Shown here piece after piece: positions 11,060-22,905 of a stretch of 64,000 nt of DNA. The notes under the pieces are model-generated. The model did no database searches. It had not been told where the DNA came from and saw nothing but the letters and a program-made list of their open reading frames with translations. Numbering within the stretch: position 1 is the stretch's first letter; each line of letters starts with the position of its first letter. The stretch is from Amphirosellinia nigrospora (Eukaryota > Ascomycota > Sordariomycetes > Xylariales > Xylariaceae), in the NCBI GenBank assembly GCA_004123355.1, contig SCHM01000004.1:1612001-1676000 (forward strand). Direction: 5' to 3'. The position numbers and the translations under genes are program-made.

Positions 11060-12087
11060 TATTGTTTAAGCAGAAACTGAGTTCTCCTGAGTTGGATATG
11101 GCCAGCATAGGTGCACGGTTTCTGCTCTGTTTTTAAGAAAGAAAAAATATTGTCATGGAAGTTTATACTTGTAAGTTCTATATTTACACACGCATACGCA
11201 TACACATGCTTGTATTGGGCCTGGTATTGGTTGGTCGGTGTATATGAATAAAACCAGTGGAGTTTGGGTCGCAGCACACCGTCAAAGAAGGGAATTAAGG
11301 GTGGTTAACTTAGGTACCTAAGGAATGGGCTTAGGTTTATAGATCTTAGTACCTTGGATACTACCTAGATATTGTTTATTGTATTCTACATCAAAAGCGC
11401 ATTTGCCAGATGGCCAACCCAACTTTTTCCGATAAAAAAGAAAAGATCATCAGCGGTTCAAGTTAGCTTAAACTAGATGTTTCCTCCTATCTCGTAGTAT
11501 TTTGCTTATTAGACAACAAGGCTAATTTATTAATTGAAGTCTATTTTTGTTAAGGACACGACATTCCCGTGTCCTGCAGTGAATAAGTAGGTAATACCTA
11601 AGTGACGTGTACCTACCTAGGAGCAGTAAAGTTACAAGGTACATACATCTTGCTTCCAGCCCATGAACATCTCGAAACCACATTAACAAGTATTATTCTA
11701 CATACCAGGTAGTTTAATGGGGACCAAGGGGAGAAGGTAATAACAGTAAGAGTGAGCATAGGAATTTTGAGGACGAAAGCTGTTATATTTGAACAACGCA
11801 CTATATTAACCATCCATTGAGATGACGAGTTGTGCTATCTAGGACTATCTATCAAATCTCTTTTATGTGTATCTGCTAGATTTTTTCCACTCCGTTTTCC
11901 ATCCACGCTGGTTACTCCCAAGTATATACTACGGCTTGCTGATAAATACGACGTGGGCCCCGGAAGACAAGATATACAACTTGAATGCCAGTCGGGCATT
12001 CAATCCAACATCATTTATATCCACAAGTCTCCACTCTCCATTGCTCAAGTCATTAGTCCTTTTGTTTAAAAGCGTCATCTCGAGCCA
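11060..12087. other. Convergent intergenic region, CorA / protoporphyrinogen oxidase
   Basis: About 1 kb between the 3' ends of two converging genes. It is AT-richer than its flanks and holds several TAGGTACCTA-like words (about 11310-11370 and 11590-11640). No gene is supported; open frames here lack any motif. Confidence 0.5.
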
Positions 12088-14295
12088 CTACGAGCCCTGG
12101 GGGGCATTCTTGTATTGTCTCCGGTCGACATCGATAAACTGCCCGTCCCGATCGCGATAGCGGGAGCTTGGCCTGGAGAATTTACGGAATTGCATTAATT
12201 CGCGAATATGGGGTTGTAGTAGAGTGGTCCACTCGTCTCCCGTAAAGTGTTCGAGCCCGGAGGCGCCAATCAAATCGGCAACTTCTCCATCGTAAGGGCT
12301 GTTAGCCCCAACAGCCAATAATCCGCTTCTATCGGTGTATTATTTGCATCTAAAAGTTTGGACTTAGGCAGGCGGAACCAAGGCTGCGCATGACCACGCG
12401 CAACGCGCATGCCTGCGTCGAAACCCGCACGCATCGCGGGTACCACACCCACTGTGGTGTAGCTGGGCCCTGCGACAGTGAGATGGCCCTGAAACGTCGA
12501 CATGAGCTCGTAGTGAGCCTCCTTCATGCGCTTGCGATGGCCCACGAAGTGCTGCGGTAGACAGTCGCGGCACAAGTGTGCGCCCGCGACCACCTTTTCA
12601 GACTCGCTGATGCCAAGCTGGCGTCGCACAACCTCCTTCGCCATAGCGATTCCCGTCTCCTCTGATGGGAAATGCTCCCAGCCATCCCAATGATGCCCGC
12701 CGAGCATGACGGTGAGTTTGGTGCCGGGCATCTCGCTGTCGCCGGTTCGTAGGTCGGAATCAAAAAGCACGCCAAGTGCACCTTCATCATTACCTGGGGT
12801 GGATGACGGTATGAGGTACCCGAAACCGCCTTCGGCCAGGAGATTGGGGTTTGGGGTACCAAAGGTTCACAACCATGATGGTCACCGCGTGCGTCTCGGC
12901 GAGTGAGGGCAAGGAGTTTTGCGGCTTGGTGATATTAGCCAGTTGTTTGGAGAACAATGTACATATAACATGATCGTATTTTACAGGCTCCTTTGCTTCG
13001 GGTGTTGTCGCCTGTGGAGATTAGTTAGTCTCGAAATTCTGAGCTTCGTTGGATTCCATAAAAGAATACTTACCCAAACCTGGCCGTCTTTAAGCTCTAA
13101 CGAAGTCACGGGCTCACTGTACTTGAAAGTTACATTTTTCTTCTTCTTGAGATCTTCTTCTAAACCGTTCACTAACGATAGAAGACCATCCTCGAAAGCC
13201 AGCAACTTTCGGTCAACAGCGCTCTCTGCCAGCTCAATGATCTTGAGTCTATTTGGGCCGCTCAGCATGTCGTATAGTAGATAAGAATCTCTCTTATTGA
13301 ACCAAGACATGCCAGTAACCGGAGGGGGTTTTTTGAAGCGGTACCACAAACCATCTAACATTGTGTGTTTAGCACTCAGTTTATTGATGTCGCCTCCATA
13401 TATGCCATGCATCATGCCAGACACTATGTTCTTGACAACCCTGTCATCCTTGAGGATCCGCGTGAGGAATTGTGCCACCGACTCGTCCTCCGGAATTTGT
13501 TCGAAAGCCTTTGCCTGGTCATCGGGGACAGGCCTAGGGTAGCGTTGCGGCTAGACCAGTAACCGAACATAGCTGCCAGGGCCCCAGACCATATGGGCTC
13601 TGCGAAGTAGCTTCGAATCGTCCTGACAATATTGTCTATGCTTAACTCGGCAGACGGCAATTTTACAAGATGATCGGGGTAGTATAGATATCGATTGTCT
13701 GAAACGGCTTCTGGATATCGTAGCTTGTCACCCATGTTCAGATCTGCAAGCTAGAAGTAGAATATGAGGGTCAGAAATACTTCTATTTTCTCATTTCTTG
13801 GGTAAAGCAATCGAATAGGCTTGACTTACCACATCATACAGCACAAGGTCGTCATATTTGGTTGACGTGCTGCCGGACCGAAGCATCCGCGGACCATTCT
13901 GAAGCAGGACATGGCCCCGCCGTCCTTCCTCGTCTTCCACCTCGACGCGATCTGCCTTGATCCATCCTCCTGGCTTGTCACTAGCCTCGTAGATGGTTAT
14001 GTGAGCGCCCTTGGCATAGCGTGCCAGGTAATGGCGGTGGTTAAGCCGTGATCCCAGCTCCAAGCACAGCGATCTCACGTCGGCTCGTACGAGTGCCGGT
14101 AGTTGCAAACAGCTGTTTCCGAACTTTCAAGGCGACAATGGAGCTTCCACACAGGGCCTTATACCGATTCGACAAGGGGCGGCAAGTCCTTGAACCGAGT
14201 AGGGTGCTGAGGAACCGCGGCGAGGAACTGGGCCTGGAGAGGAAAGCGGAACGGCGCTCTGTCACCCGGAGGGCTGAGGGCTGGATGCTAAGCAT
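12088..14295 (-). CDS. HEM14: Protoporphyrinogen oxidase, mitochondrial haem synthesis
   Basis: This FAD enzyme oxidises protoporphyrinogen IX to protoporphyrin IX, the penultimate step of haem synthesis, at the inner mitochondrial membrane. The start at 14295 gives a Ser/Arg-rich mitochondrial leader, then the dinucleotide-binding motif REIAVLGAGITAL and HITIYEASDKPGGWI. Later blocks are LLQNGPRMLRSGS, NATLGLSPMTRQ, the conserved VKNIVSGMMHGIYGGDINKL, PGTKLTVMLGGHHWDGWE, and a C-terminal FAD-contact block with HLTVAGPSYTTVGVVPAM, then RAGFDAGMRVARG. Introns are at 13751-13829 and 13012-13073. One-base shifts are inferred near 14030-14045 (two), near 13535, near 12855 (CCAAACCCC context) and near 12317. 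The C-terminal 76 residues lie in the last shifted frame and end at 12088-12090. Domain order and length fit the family; the symbol follows yeast. Confidence 0.9.
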
Positions 14296-15007
14296 TGCGA
14301 TAGGCAGACCTGAGAAGATTTATGCAGACATCTTGAGTGCGTTGAAAAGTCATTGCACGTGTGCAAAAGCAAGCAGGGCTCTAGACTGACATATCTAGAG
14401 GGTGAGATGCAGTTAGTTGGTGGCCAAGTGTAGGTCCACAGCAAGTGGCGTGGGAAACGCAATGCGACAATGGTTCGAGATCTTTAGGTACCTTGGAAAG
14501 CTATAGCAGTGCCCCAAGGTACCTCCGGCCAGTGGGCCATTAGGTGCTGAGGGCAGTACTGAGGGGTGCCTTAGCTGTAGCTGCTTGAGGTACTACTACG
14601 ATCTAGGTACCTAAACACTTAATGTCAGTCAAGTATGCATGCTAGGTCAGATGCTCTACGTCAGGCACTCACTAAGTAGGTAATTGTAGTATCAAGACTC
14701 GAGCTCTAATTGATTTGACACATCACAAAAAATCGCATTGGGTATATTGTATGCTGAGGTCCCGATAATTTTCCTTATGCCATCTAACTCCTGACTATCA
14801 TGTACAAATACCGAACGCCGCCTAAACGCCACATCCCAGCGTTGCCCTGCTGGCGGACTGGGACTTGGGCCCACTCATAATATACAATGTAAGCCATCTT
14901 CGAGATCATGAACCTCCAACTAGGTAAAAGGTATCTCGCCGCCTCAGCCTAGCGACGACCGGTCCGTGGTGTTGTCTTATAGTCGCTCATGAAACAACGC
15001 TGGTAGC
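14296..15007. other. Protoporphyrinogen oxidase upstream region / Nab2 3' region
   Basis: Both flanking genes are on the minus strand, so this 0.7 kb carries the oxidase promoter and the 3' end of the Nab2 gene. It contains several GGTACCT/AGGTACC words between 14480 and 14620. No gene is seen. Confidence 0.5.
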
Positions 15008-16572
15008 TTATTGGATGCTTGCGTCCATAGCTGCCGCGTCTTGTACAGCACTGTCTTCTGCTCCAGGTATAATGAATTCCTCCATTCCATTCTGATCAAT
15101 AAAATGCCTCTCACTCACGTGACTCTGCGTTCCATCCGCCGTCCAAACTTTGTCCGGGAACGTACCGCGCTGGCCCTCCTCATGTTTGAAGGGGCAGTAC
15201 CGATTCTTGCACGGCCTGAACTTGCACATCGTCTGTAGGTGCGTGAACTTGCATCCCTCTACATTGCAGTCACCGCCGTTGCGGCAAGGGGCATGTCCGG
15301 GTGCTTGAACGGACAATGAGGATTAGTGCAGTTGGGATAAAATTTACACTCCTGCTCGTTCTGATGGGCACGCTTCGTAGCTGGTGACGGATGACGGCCC
15401 ACACACTTCCAGTTCTTGCAGGCTGCACCAAATGAGCAGACGTCGGTGACATCTACAGTAGTATTAGGAGGCGCAGCTGGAGACTGGTGGGCAAATTTGC
15501 AATCCCTGTTTGTGCAAGCTAGGTTGAATTTGCAAAGTGTCGTCTCGGGTTGGACGGCTCGGACCTGGCCTGTGACATATCGACATCATCGCCTTCCGCA
15601 TTGCCGTCCGTCGGCTTCGGTGAGCCATTCTGCTGTGATTTATGACTGTTCGCGTGATGTCCTCCTCTCCTACCACCGCGTGGGTTCTGGACCCGATCAA
15701 ACAGAGACTTTCCATGACGACCATTCCCGGCCTGGTTTTGTTGGGCAAGCTGTTGTTGTAATTGGGCCATCATTTGATTTTGCTGTTGGAGCAAATGGAA
15801 TATTTGCTCTTGTTGACCCCCACCCGGCATCATCCAACTCATATCGTTCATGCCGTTCATACCTGGTGGACCGGGCATGCCTGGCATAGTACTAGCCATC
15901 TGGTTCAATCCTGCAGTAAGGCCGGCAGTACGGTTGTTCATCATACGATTACCGCGTCCGCCCCTAGGTCCGGCCGGGGGCACGGCTGTGCGCATTGATC
16001 CGCTCGTTACCGTTTCCTCGAACACGATGCAATACAGAGTCGTGGCTACGATCCATCGCTTTGGCCATCTGACCAAACAAGCGCTTCTCTCGGCCACCCC
16101 TCATATGGCCATTTCGCATCGACTTTGGTCCAGTTGGCCTATTTCTATGTTAGTACATGGTAAGGAATTAGGAGAGGTACAACCATACGCATTGAGTTCA
16201 GGGCCATGTTGATGTACTCATCTCGGTGTCTTGTTCCATCGGGACGGCATCTCCTTGGAATGCACCGCCCATTGCGTTATCTGCCTGCGCGGTAGCGCCG
16301 TTGAGTTGCGACTGCAGGTTATTGATCTGCTCGAAAAGCCAGTGTGTGAAGTCCCGAGCGGCTGGGTCATCGGGCCCGAGGTTAAGGAGGTCACCAGCAA
16401 GTTCCGCCGCGATTTGCTCCTGTGTCTTGCCGTTGACAAGCATGAGAATTATATATTCGGACAGAGCAGCATCATCGTTTGATTGCGCCCAACCAACTTC
16501 CATCAACTTTGGCTGGATGACGCCGGTAAGGGCGTCCGCCAGTGGCGTGTTGAGCGAGATCTCGATCGACAT
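15008..16572 (-). CDS. NAB2: Nab2-like nuclear poly(A)-binding CCCH zinc-finger protein
   Basis: Nab2/ZC3H14 proteins bind poly(A) through tandem CCCH fingers and control tail length and mRNA export. The start at 16572 gives MSIEISLNTPLADALTGVIQ followed by a PWI-like helical N-terminus (NDDAALSEYIILMLVNGKT, ARDFTHWLFEQINNLQ). An intron of roughly 70 bp lies near 16130-16190. Then come MRNGHMRGGREKRLFGQMAK, an RGG-like segment, a Met/Gly-rich stretch and a Gln-rich coiled region (QNQMMAQLQQQLAQQNQ). At least five CCCH fingers follow, including CKFNLACTNRDCKFAH, CSFGAACKNWKCVGRH, CKFYPNCTNPHCPFKH, CRNGGDCNVEGCKFTH and CKFRPCKNRYCPFKH. The stop is at 15008-15010. One-base shifts are inferred near 15985, near 15535 (before the fingers) and near 15295 (between fingers three and four). 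The exact splice sites of the intron could not be fixed because of the shifts. Confidence 0.88.
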
Positions 16573-17542
16573 TTTGCTAACAGTGTTTGAACGAGCGACC
16601 TATATCTGGATGGTGGACAGGGAAGACGACAAGCAAAGGTGGAAAGCTGAGGGAGAAGGGCGAAGCGCGACGGTATTGGGTATTAGATATTGGAGGGGGG
16701 TTGCGGTCGCGCGATGGAGTGAGAAGGCTGGCGGCGATTGGTGTGGCGACGTCGTGACGACGCGCGCGGTGACTGCGTTAAAAGATGGTAAAAGATCGAC
16801 GTGGTAAATAGCCGGTGTCTAGGTCGCGCGGTTCTGGGAAGATGGTTCCCAGAGTCGTTAAAGGCGCGGGTTGTTGAGGTTATGAGGACGGTTGACGGGC
16901 AAAGAATAGGTAAGAAGTTAAAGAATCCTTGCGGCAGGTCTTGAACCTTGCAGACTACTCTCCATTGTGTTGTTGCAAAGCAACGACAGACACTAGCCCA
17001 GCCACCGCAGCCACATTTGTCAGCCTCGTAGTTACATAAGCGCATGTCGTACCACATTCGGACTAGCCTTGACCCAATGCAGTAATTACTGGCGCATGTC
17101 TTTCTGATCCCTGTCACTCCCAGCCTTTCATAGAACAATCGTAAATCCTCAAGACGAAGAACATCTTATGAAGAATTCATTGTCGATAGACATTCAACTG
17201 ACAACAATACACACTTGGTCACCAGCCCTTGTCCTACTTCTTATGCCCGAATACGATAACCTGACCAGCCTAGGTACTTACAAAAGTCAAAGTATATACA
17301 CAGTACACTAGGTACGACATAGGATCCTACATCCTTGTTCATAAGCCTGGCAGGAGGACATGATCTTCTTTCCAAAATCCATAGAAGCTGTCAAAATTTC
17401 ATAAACAGGATGTCACTTATATACAATACATGCAATACCATGTTTCCCAATACATTGCAGCCCGTATGCAGGCATACTGCAGGTGCTTCCCTTCATCACA
17501 TCTCTCTATAATCAAGGCTTCTTCGCCTCCCACAACGCAACC
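16573..17542. other. Nab2 upstream region / P450 3' region
   Basis: About 1 kb between two minus-strand genes. The part next to Nab2 (16573-16850) is GC-rich with CG-rich words and is probably its promoter and leader. A 151-codon minus-strand open frame across 16683-17138 has no recognisable motif and overlaps this promoter; it is not called. Confidence 0.5.
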
Positions 17543-19379
17543 TTAACACCATCCCGGCTGGATGACAATCTCAGACTTGAGCGTCGGCTTCCCGCCATCG
17601 ACCTCGTCCATGAAGCTCTCTACGCGCTCGAAGCGCTGGAACAAGCGCGTGAGCACGTACGTCATCTCGGTGAGGGCGAACTGCTGCCCGATGCAGATGC
17701 GCGGCCGCCGTTGAACGGGATGTACTGCCAGGGCCGAGGCTGCCAGGTGTACCAGCGGTCAGGGCAGTATTCTAGGTGAGAGGGGAACTTCTCCGAGGCG
17801 GGCGGGTACAGGTCCTCGCGCCGCTGCATGACGAGCGTCGAGTAGGCGATGGCCGTGTCCTTGAGGACGGCGATGGGCTGAGTGCCGTCGGGCCCGCCTC
17901 CCCGTGGCAGCGTCGTGTCTTTGAGCGCTAGCCGCACATTGAATGGCACGGGTACAGGCGCAACGTCTCGTTGACGACGTACTGGAGATACTTCATGCCC
18001 TTGAGGTCCTCATACGTGGGCGTACGGTCGAGGCCGACCGTGTTGATGATCTCATCGCGCAGCTTGCGCACCACCTGCGGGTGGCGTCCCAACTCGTATA
18101 AGGAAAAAGAGAGCGTTGCTGCCGTAGTATCACGGCCAGCTAACAACACCGCGACCAGCTGGTCACGGAGTACCTTGCGGTCGCGTGTAAACTGAGCGAG
18201 CTCGTGCAGGAAGGTATAATCATGATCAGACTTGGTCTTGGAGGCCAGCTCCTCTGGGCTCAGCCGTAATGCCTGGTCGATATAAACGTCACATAGTTCA
18301 TTGACTACCTTTAAACCGCGGCGGAACGATCCACTACAAGAATTCAGGGTTAGAAGTTATCGTGAAGTAAAAATGCAGCTCAGCCTCTCGGATTTCTGCA
18401 GCATGTAGGAGTAAATCCGTCGCCAAAACAGGGAAACCCCGAGGAATACTTACTGGGGTACGAGGTATCGCAACGGCCCGGCCCGCGCCTTGATACTTTG
18501 AATCCGCTGTACTTCATTAAATGCCTCCGCAAATACCTCACGGGGATTTCTGCGGGGTTGCTGTCAGCCGTTGCCTGCCGCTACGGTTATGCGACATGCA
18601 AGGGGATGCCATCCGAGCGGTACCAACTCACGTAAGCGATTGCACGTCTTTACCGAGCAAAAAGGTTGTCGATACATCCAAGGTATATCGGAAGAACAAA
18701 TCACTAATCTCTAGCGGTCTACCGTTCCCGGCCTCGATGTCGACTTGTTGCTGAGGTCCATTTAGAGCCCCGCCGTTGGCGATCGCCTTGAAGAGGGTCT
18801 CGAGGTGAGCCTCGAAGGTGTGCAAGTCGCTGATGCGCTCTCTCGAAAATTGAGGCCGGAGCAGCTGTCTACTTGCGTGCCAGGCCGCGCCGTCAGTGAC
18901 AAAGATGCTGTCGCCCAAAATTCCTTCCATTCGCGGTGGAAGGGTTCGCCCTTGCCGTAGTCGGAGAATTGTGTGGCTAAGATGCCTTAATGTTCTCGGG
19001 GTCCGCGTGAAAATGATGCGGCGTCCTAGTAAGTTGCCTTCTACGTTGTAGTTGGTAGAAGGCTTCATAATATCCAGGAATGCTTCCAGATTCTTGTATT
19101 TCATAGTGGCCTCGACTTGCTTCATGATGATACCCACGCCTGAACTTGTTAGAATGCGCTTGTGTTTTTTCACATGAAGTGAGGGTTTTATAATCCCCTT
19201 GCTTTTTACTTACCAAACGGAAGTCTGCTTGGAATTTTAGGAGCCCGTGTCCCCAATTTCCTGAGTCTAACTGACTCATCAATCCGTAGGTAGACCACCC
19301 ATAGTGCGAAGATGGCGGTCAAAGTCAGGAAGACAGACCGCGCAGAGGCATGCTCCAAGGCTTGCTCGATTATACCCAT
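17543..19379 (-). CDS. Cytochrome P450, CYP52-like (alkane/fatty acid hydroxylase type)
   Basis: A membrane-bound haem monooxygenase. CYP52-related enzymes hydroxylate alkanes and fatty acids; the substrate here is inferred from family resemblance only. The start at 19379 gives [15 protein letters not shown] and a hydrophobic anchor [18 protein letters not shown]. After intron 1 (19140-19213) come [34 protein letters not shown] and [19 protein letters not shown]. The oxygen-binding I-helix [12 protein letters not shown], the K-helix ETLR motif, and the haem loop [15 protein letters not shown] (the Cys ligand) are all present, ending IVIQPGWC at 17543-17545. Further introns are at 18550-18631 and 18334-18453. 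Shifts of one base are inferred in the haem loop (about 17700), before VPFNVRLAL (about 17950), and around ADPENIKA (about 18950-19010). No secondary-metabolite genes adjoin it. Confidence 0.87.
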
Positions 19380-21027
19380 ATTGAAGAGATTTCCTCCTAG
19401 ATTTCGGATAGTGTCAGGAGTCGATATTTATGAGTCGTACTAAACAGTCGATACCGAAGCTATTTATATAGCGCCGGGCTCGAGGGATCAATGATAGGAG
19501 TAAATTTGCTATGCGGCCTCTCGCTCGGTTGTCGTAAATGTCGTTGCCTTCAGTGCTCCTAACATATACGCTCACACAATCTGTCTCGGCCTATTCAACA
19601 GACCACACGCACAGGATATAAAGCACATCCAACTGGTGTGTCAAGTTAACTACGTGGGTTAAAAATGACCGGACAATAGTGTAAGCAAGTATTGAAGCCA
19701 GTATCGGAATTCACGAGCCCGGCGGTTACGAACAACTCTTACGGCCGGGCTCAGTCCTATTAAGTAAAACAGAATTAAACCAAAAAGGTTTGGAACTTCC
19801 GCTTATCTCCCGCGGAAAATGCATGCAAAACGGCGACACAGGGCCCACAATGAGACCATCCACCACTCGTGAGATATATGTACATACTTTGAAATTCACA
19901 TGTGCACCATCATGTCATCGCTGTACCCCGCGACGGGGTTGGATGTCGGACGGACTAAGACTCCGTGATCCCTGTCCTGCTCGCAAGCTAGGACCCATAA
20001 GGTTTGCTCTATTCTAAATGGCCGTGGGGGTGTTCTAGCGCCTTGCTTCGTTTGGTATACTCATCGCATCTTTAACCGTCACACTGACAGGCGTAGCCAC
20101 ACTATACATCGCATCACGTGTTATTTTCCTATTATAGCGCTCGCTATGTTGTCCTCTAGCAATGTTCATGAAGAGAAATAACATGTATACAGATGCCGAT
20201 CCTCGTGCACCATGATAATCTGTGCCAATATTTGGAGTATGGCTTACTGAAAGTCTAATATATACTTGTGCAAACATAATATATAATGACATGTGCTTTA
20301 AAGAGAGTGTCTTGAGGTCAGTTTATAATGGTGGGTAGGGTAAGCAGAAACCGCAAATTAGCAAGGGAGTAAGGTAGGCTGATCGCTAAGGAGCTATAAC
20401 GGACAAGGAAAGCGGCTCGTATTGTTGAAATGCAAGTCACATCAAGTATGCGATCACCTATCCCAAGTTGGCTTGTGCCGAGGTGAACTAGACTGCGGGG
20501 CGCACAACGGTTTGATTGCCCATGAACTGTGATTTGTTGAAAGTTATATCACTTGCAGGTAGGACTTGGGAGGGAAATGGTTTCAAAACCTGTAATTGAG
20601 GATGCAGTTTATGGTTGAAGGCCAAGCCAATGGTTTGAAATCTTGAGCTTACCTACCCAGACAGCATAGCGACACATGAGTAAGATGATGACGTTTACTA
20701 ATAATTTTCATGAGCATCTAGCTAAGAGGAGGTTACATAAAAAACAACATAAAAAAAGAGGTGCTACCTACTATATTTGCGTCGCTCGGAGTAATTCATA
20801 GTCCGATCGGATATAAAATCATCCAGCATTCAAATATCTACGGTGGTCAAAATATCATCTTACACATAGCAAGTCATCTCAAGGCAGCACCATTTCACGA
20901 TCTAGACGAAGGAAATAACTTTCAAGGAAATCAATTGCTAAATAGGAAGATACCACACTATGCTCCAACGTGCAATCCTTTACCAGCACGGAGATAGATG
21001 TTTTAGTATCCCGACTCCTCTAGCTTC
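19380..21027. other. P450 upstream region and gene-free stretch
   Basis: About 1.65 kb. The first few hundred bases should hold the P450 promoter. The remainder has only short open frames without motifs. I see no repeat or RNA gene. Confidence 0.45.
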
Positions 21028-22905
21028 CTAATCCAAATATTGGCAGGCCGTCGCATTCTGTCCTTGGGTACAGAAAGGCATGTGCACGGTACCAGACCTG
21101 ATGCCTCTTGCGATCAGGCGCTCGCGGAACTCGGCTAGACGAGGGCCGCCTCAACCTGCGAGCGACCCTTGGCCGCGGACCAGAGAACCTCACCTGCGGC
21201 ACTGGCTCGCGGCCATAGGATGTCATCTATGGTAGCATCGTCAATGGACTCGCTCCAGGCGGCAAGTTCGCCGCCGACCACGAGCTTGGCCTGCTCGCCA
21301 GTCAAGTTGGCCCGGGGGTCGTACGAATAGACCAAGCGCCAGTTCTTGTAAGGCGAGCACCAATCTGGGAAGGGGTAGTATTTTGCGATGTCAGCGCCTG
21401 CAAAGTTGAGCCACTGGCCGCGGCCACAATCAAGGTACTATATTGTGTTAGCTACTATGCTTCCCTATTCACAATTCGATCAAGACTTACCCAGTAGTTA
21501 TAGTTGCTGGTGATGACTTTGTGGCCCTTGGCGGTGAGCGCCTCGATAGCCTCGTCTCCTAACCAGGACTGGATGAGGACGTCTTTGCCGACAGTGACGT
21601 TGTAGCTCGCGGGAATCTCCTCCCACACCATCGGGACAAGGCCCGCCTTCCGTACACGCGCGTGGTGCTTGTCAATGAACTTTTGCAATAGTGGCACAAT
21701 TACTGCGGAATCATTGGTTGCGACAGTAGGGTCCAGCTTGTACATATTGAAGTTGACTTCATCACCACCAGTGTGGAAATACGCGCTGTATGGGCTGACT
21801 CGTGGCAGGATATCACCCATCAGCTTGTCTAGAAAGGGATCGACGGTGGGTTCATTGAGCCGAACCTGGCCGCAAGGGGTTCAGCGCAGTAGGCGGTCCA
21901 TGGCGTAGACTCCCAGCCAGCAACGATATTAGGGTGTGAGAGAGCAACGATTCCGAAGTGACCGGGCGTATCGATCTCGATAATGGGCTCGATACCACGA
22001 TTGATCGCATACTGTTGAATCGTAGCCAGGTCGTTCGGGCTATACGACTTGCCTTGAGCGTACGCACCCTTTTGGTGAAGCTCTGGCAAGGCTGGAATTT
22101 CCAATGGCCAGGATTGGGAGTCAGTAGCATGGATGTGGATGCGGTTCATCTTTTGTAGGCCATGGCGTCGATGGTACGCAAGATGGAGTCCATAGGAAAG
22201 AAGCTTCGCGAGACGTCGAACAAGACGCCGCGGTGATCATATTCAGGCTTATCGGTGATGCTGACTGGGGCAGACTTGGTGTAGAAGAAGGGACCTTTCG
22301 AATGCTGGAAGAATAGCTGGGAAAACGTCTCCAGTGCCCGCAGAAACCCGTTGAAGACACCGCCTTAATGGAGGCCTTTCCATTCTTATCCACGTTTAAA
22401 CTATACGATTCGTCGACTTCCCGGCCAGAGGCTTGAACGTCTTGGTAGTATCGTCCGTTTTGGACAATGTCGAGATGGGTGATATAGGTCTTAGGCTTTA
22501 AAAGGCTTGGCTCAGTCTGCTCAAGTTCCATGCGATTGTACAGCATCCATGGCACAAAGTTGTCCTTCACGATGCTCTTCATAGCCCGACCCACGCCGCC
22601 CTTCACAATATCACTGCTGGAAAACTTAGGGCTCTTTGGCTCATAGCCGTAGACCCAAGGAAGCTGGTCGATGATAAAACATGGTCAGCAACTGCTATTC
22701 GCTAATGAGGACAGGGGTCTCGGCAAGAGAGCGAACATACAGGTCTTCCATTGTAGTTGACAGAAAGCGTAGGTCCGATCCATAGCGTTGAATCTCCTGT
22801 ACTTATGGATGACGGAGTGGGCCATATGGCCAGCACAGGCGTCGAGGCAAGGAGCCAAAGCGAGAGAAGCATACTGAAGATGCCACGGCAATTTGACAAC
22901 ACCAT
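21028..22905 (-). CDS. Secreted beta-N-acetylhexosaminidase, GH20
   Basis: GH20 hexosaminidases release terminal GlcNAc from chitin oligomers and glycans by substrate-assisted catalysis. The start at 22905 gives a signal peptide (MVLSNCRGIF then a Leu-rich core ending TPVLA), and mature IWPTPSSISTGDSTLW, typical of the zincin-like GH20 N-domain. After intron 1 (22664-22740) come LPWVYGYEPKSPKF and TEPSLLKPKTYITHLDIVQN. The catalytic domain follows with MNRIHIHATDSQSWPLEIP, IEPIIEIDTPGHFGIVALSH and the catalytic Asp-Glu pair in YFHTGGDEVNFNMY. Intron 2 (21438-21490) follows NYNYW, then YLDCGRGQWLNFAGAD, GELAAWSESIDDATIDDILW and a Cys-containing tail VHMPFCTQGQNATACQYLD. The stop is at 21028-21030. 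One-base shifts are inferred near 22360, near 22160, near 21855 and near 21145. Potential N-glycosylation sites (NVT, NLT, NAT) fit secretion. Confidence 0.9.

Noticed and set aside
16683-17138. 151-codon minus-strand open frame upstream of Nab2
   Set aside because: Arg/Ser-rich sequence caused by a GC-rich promoter; no motif.
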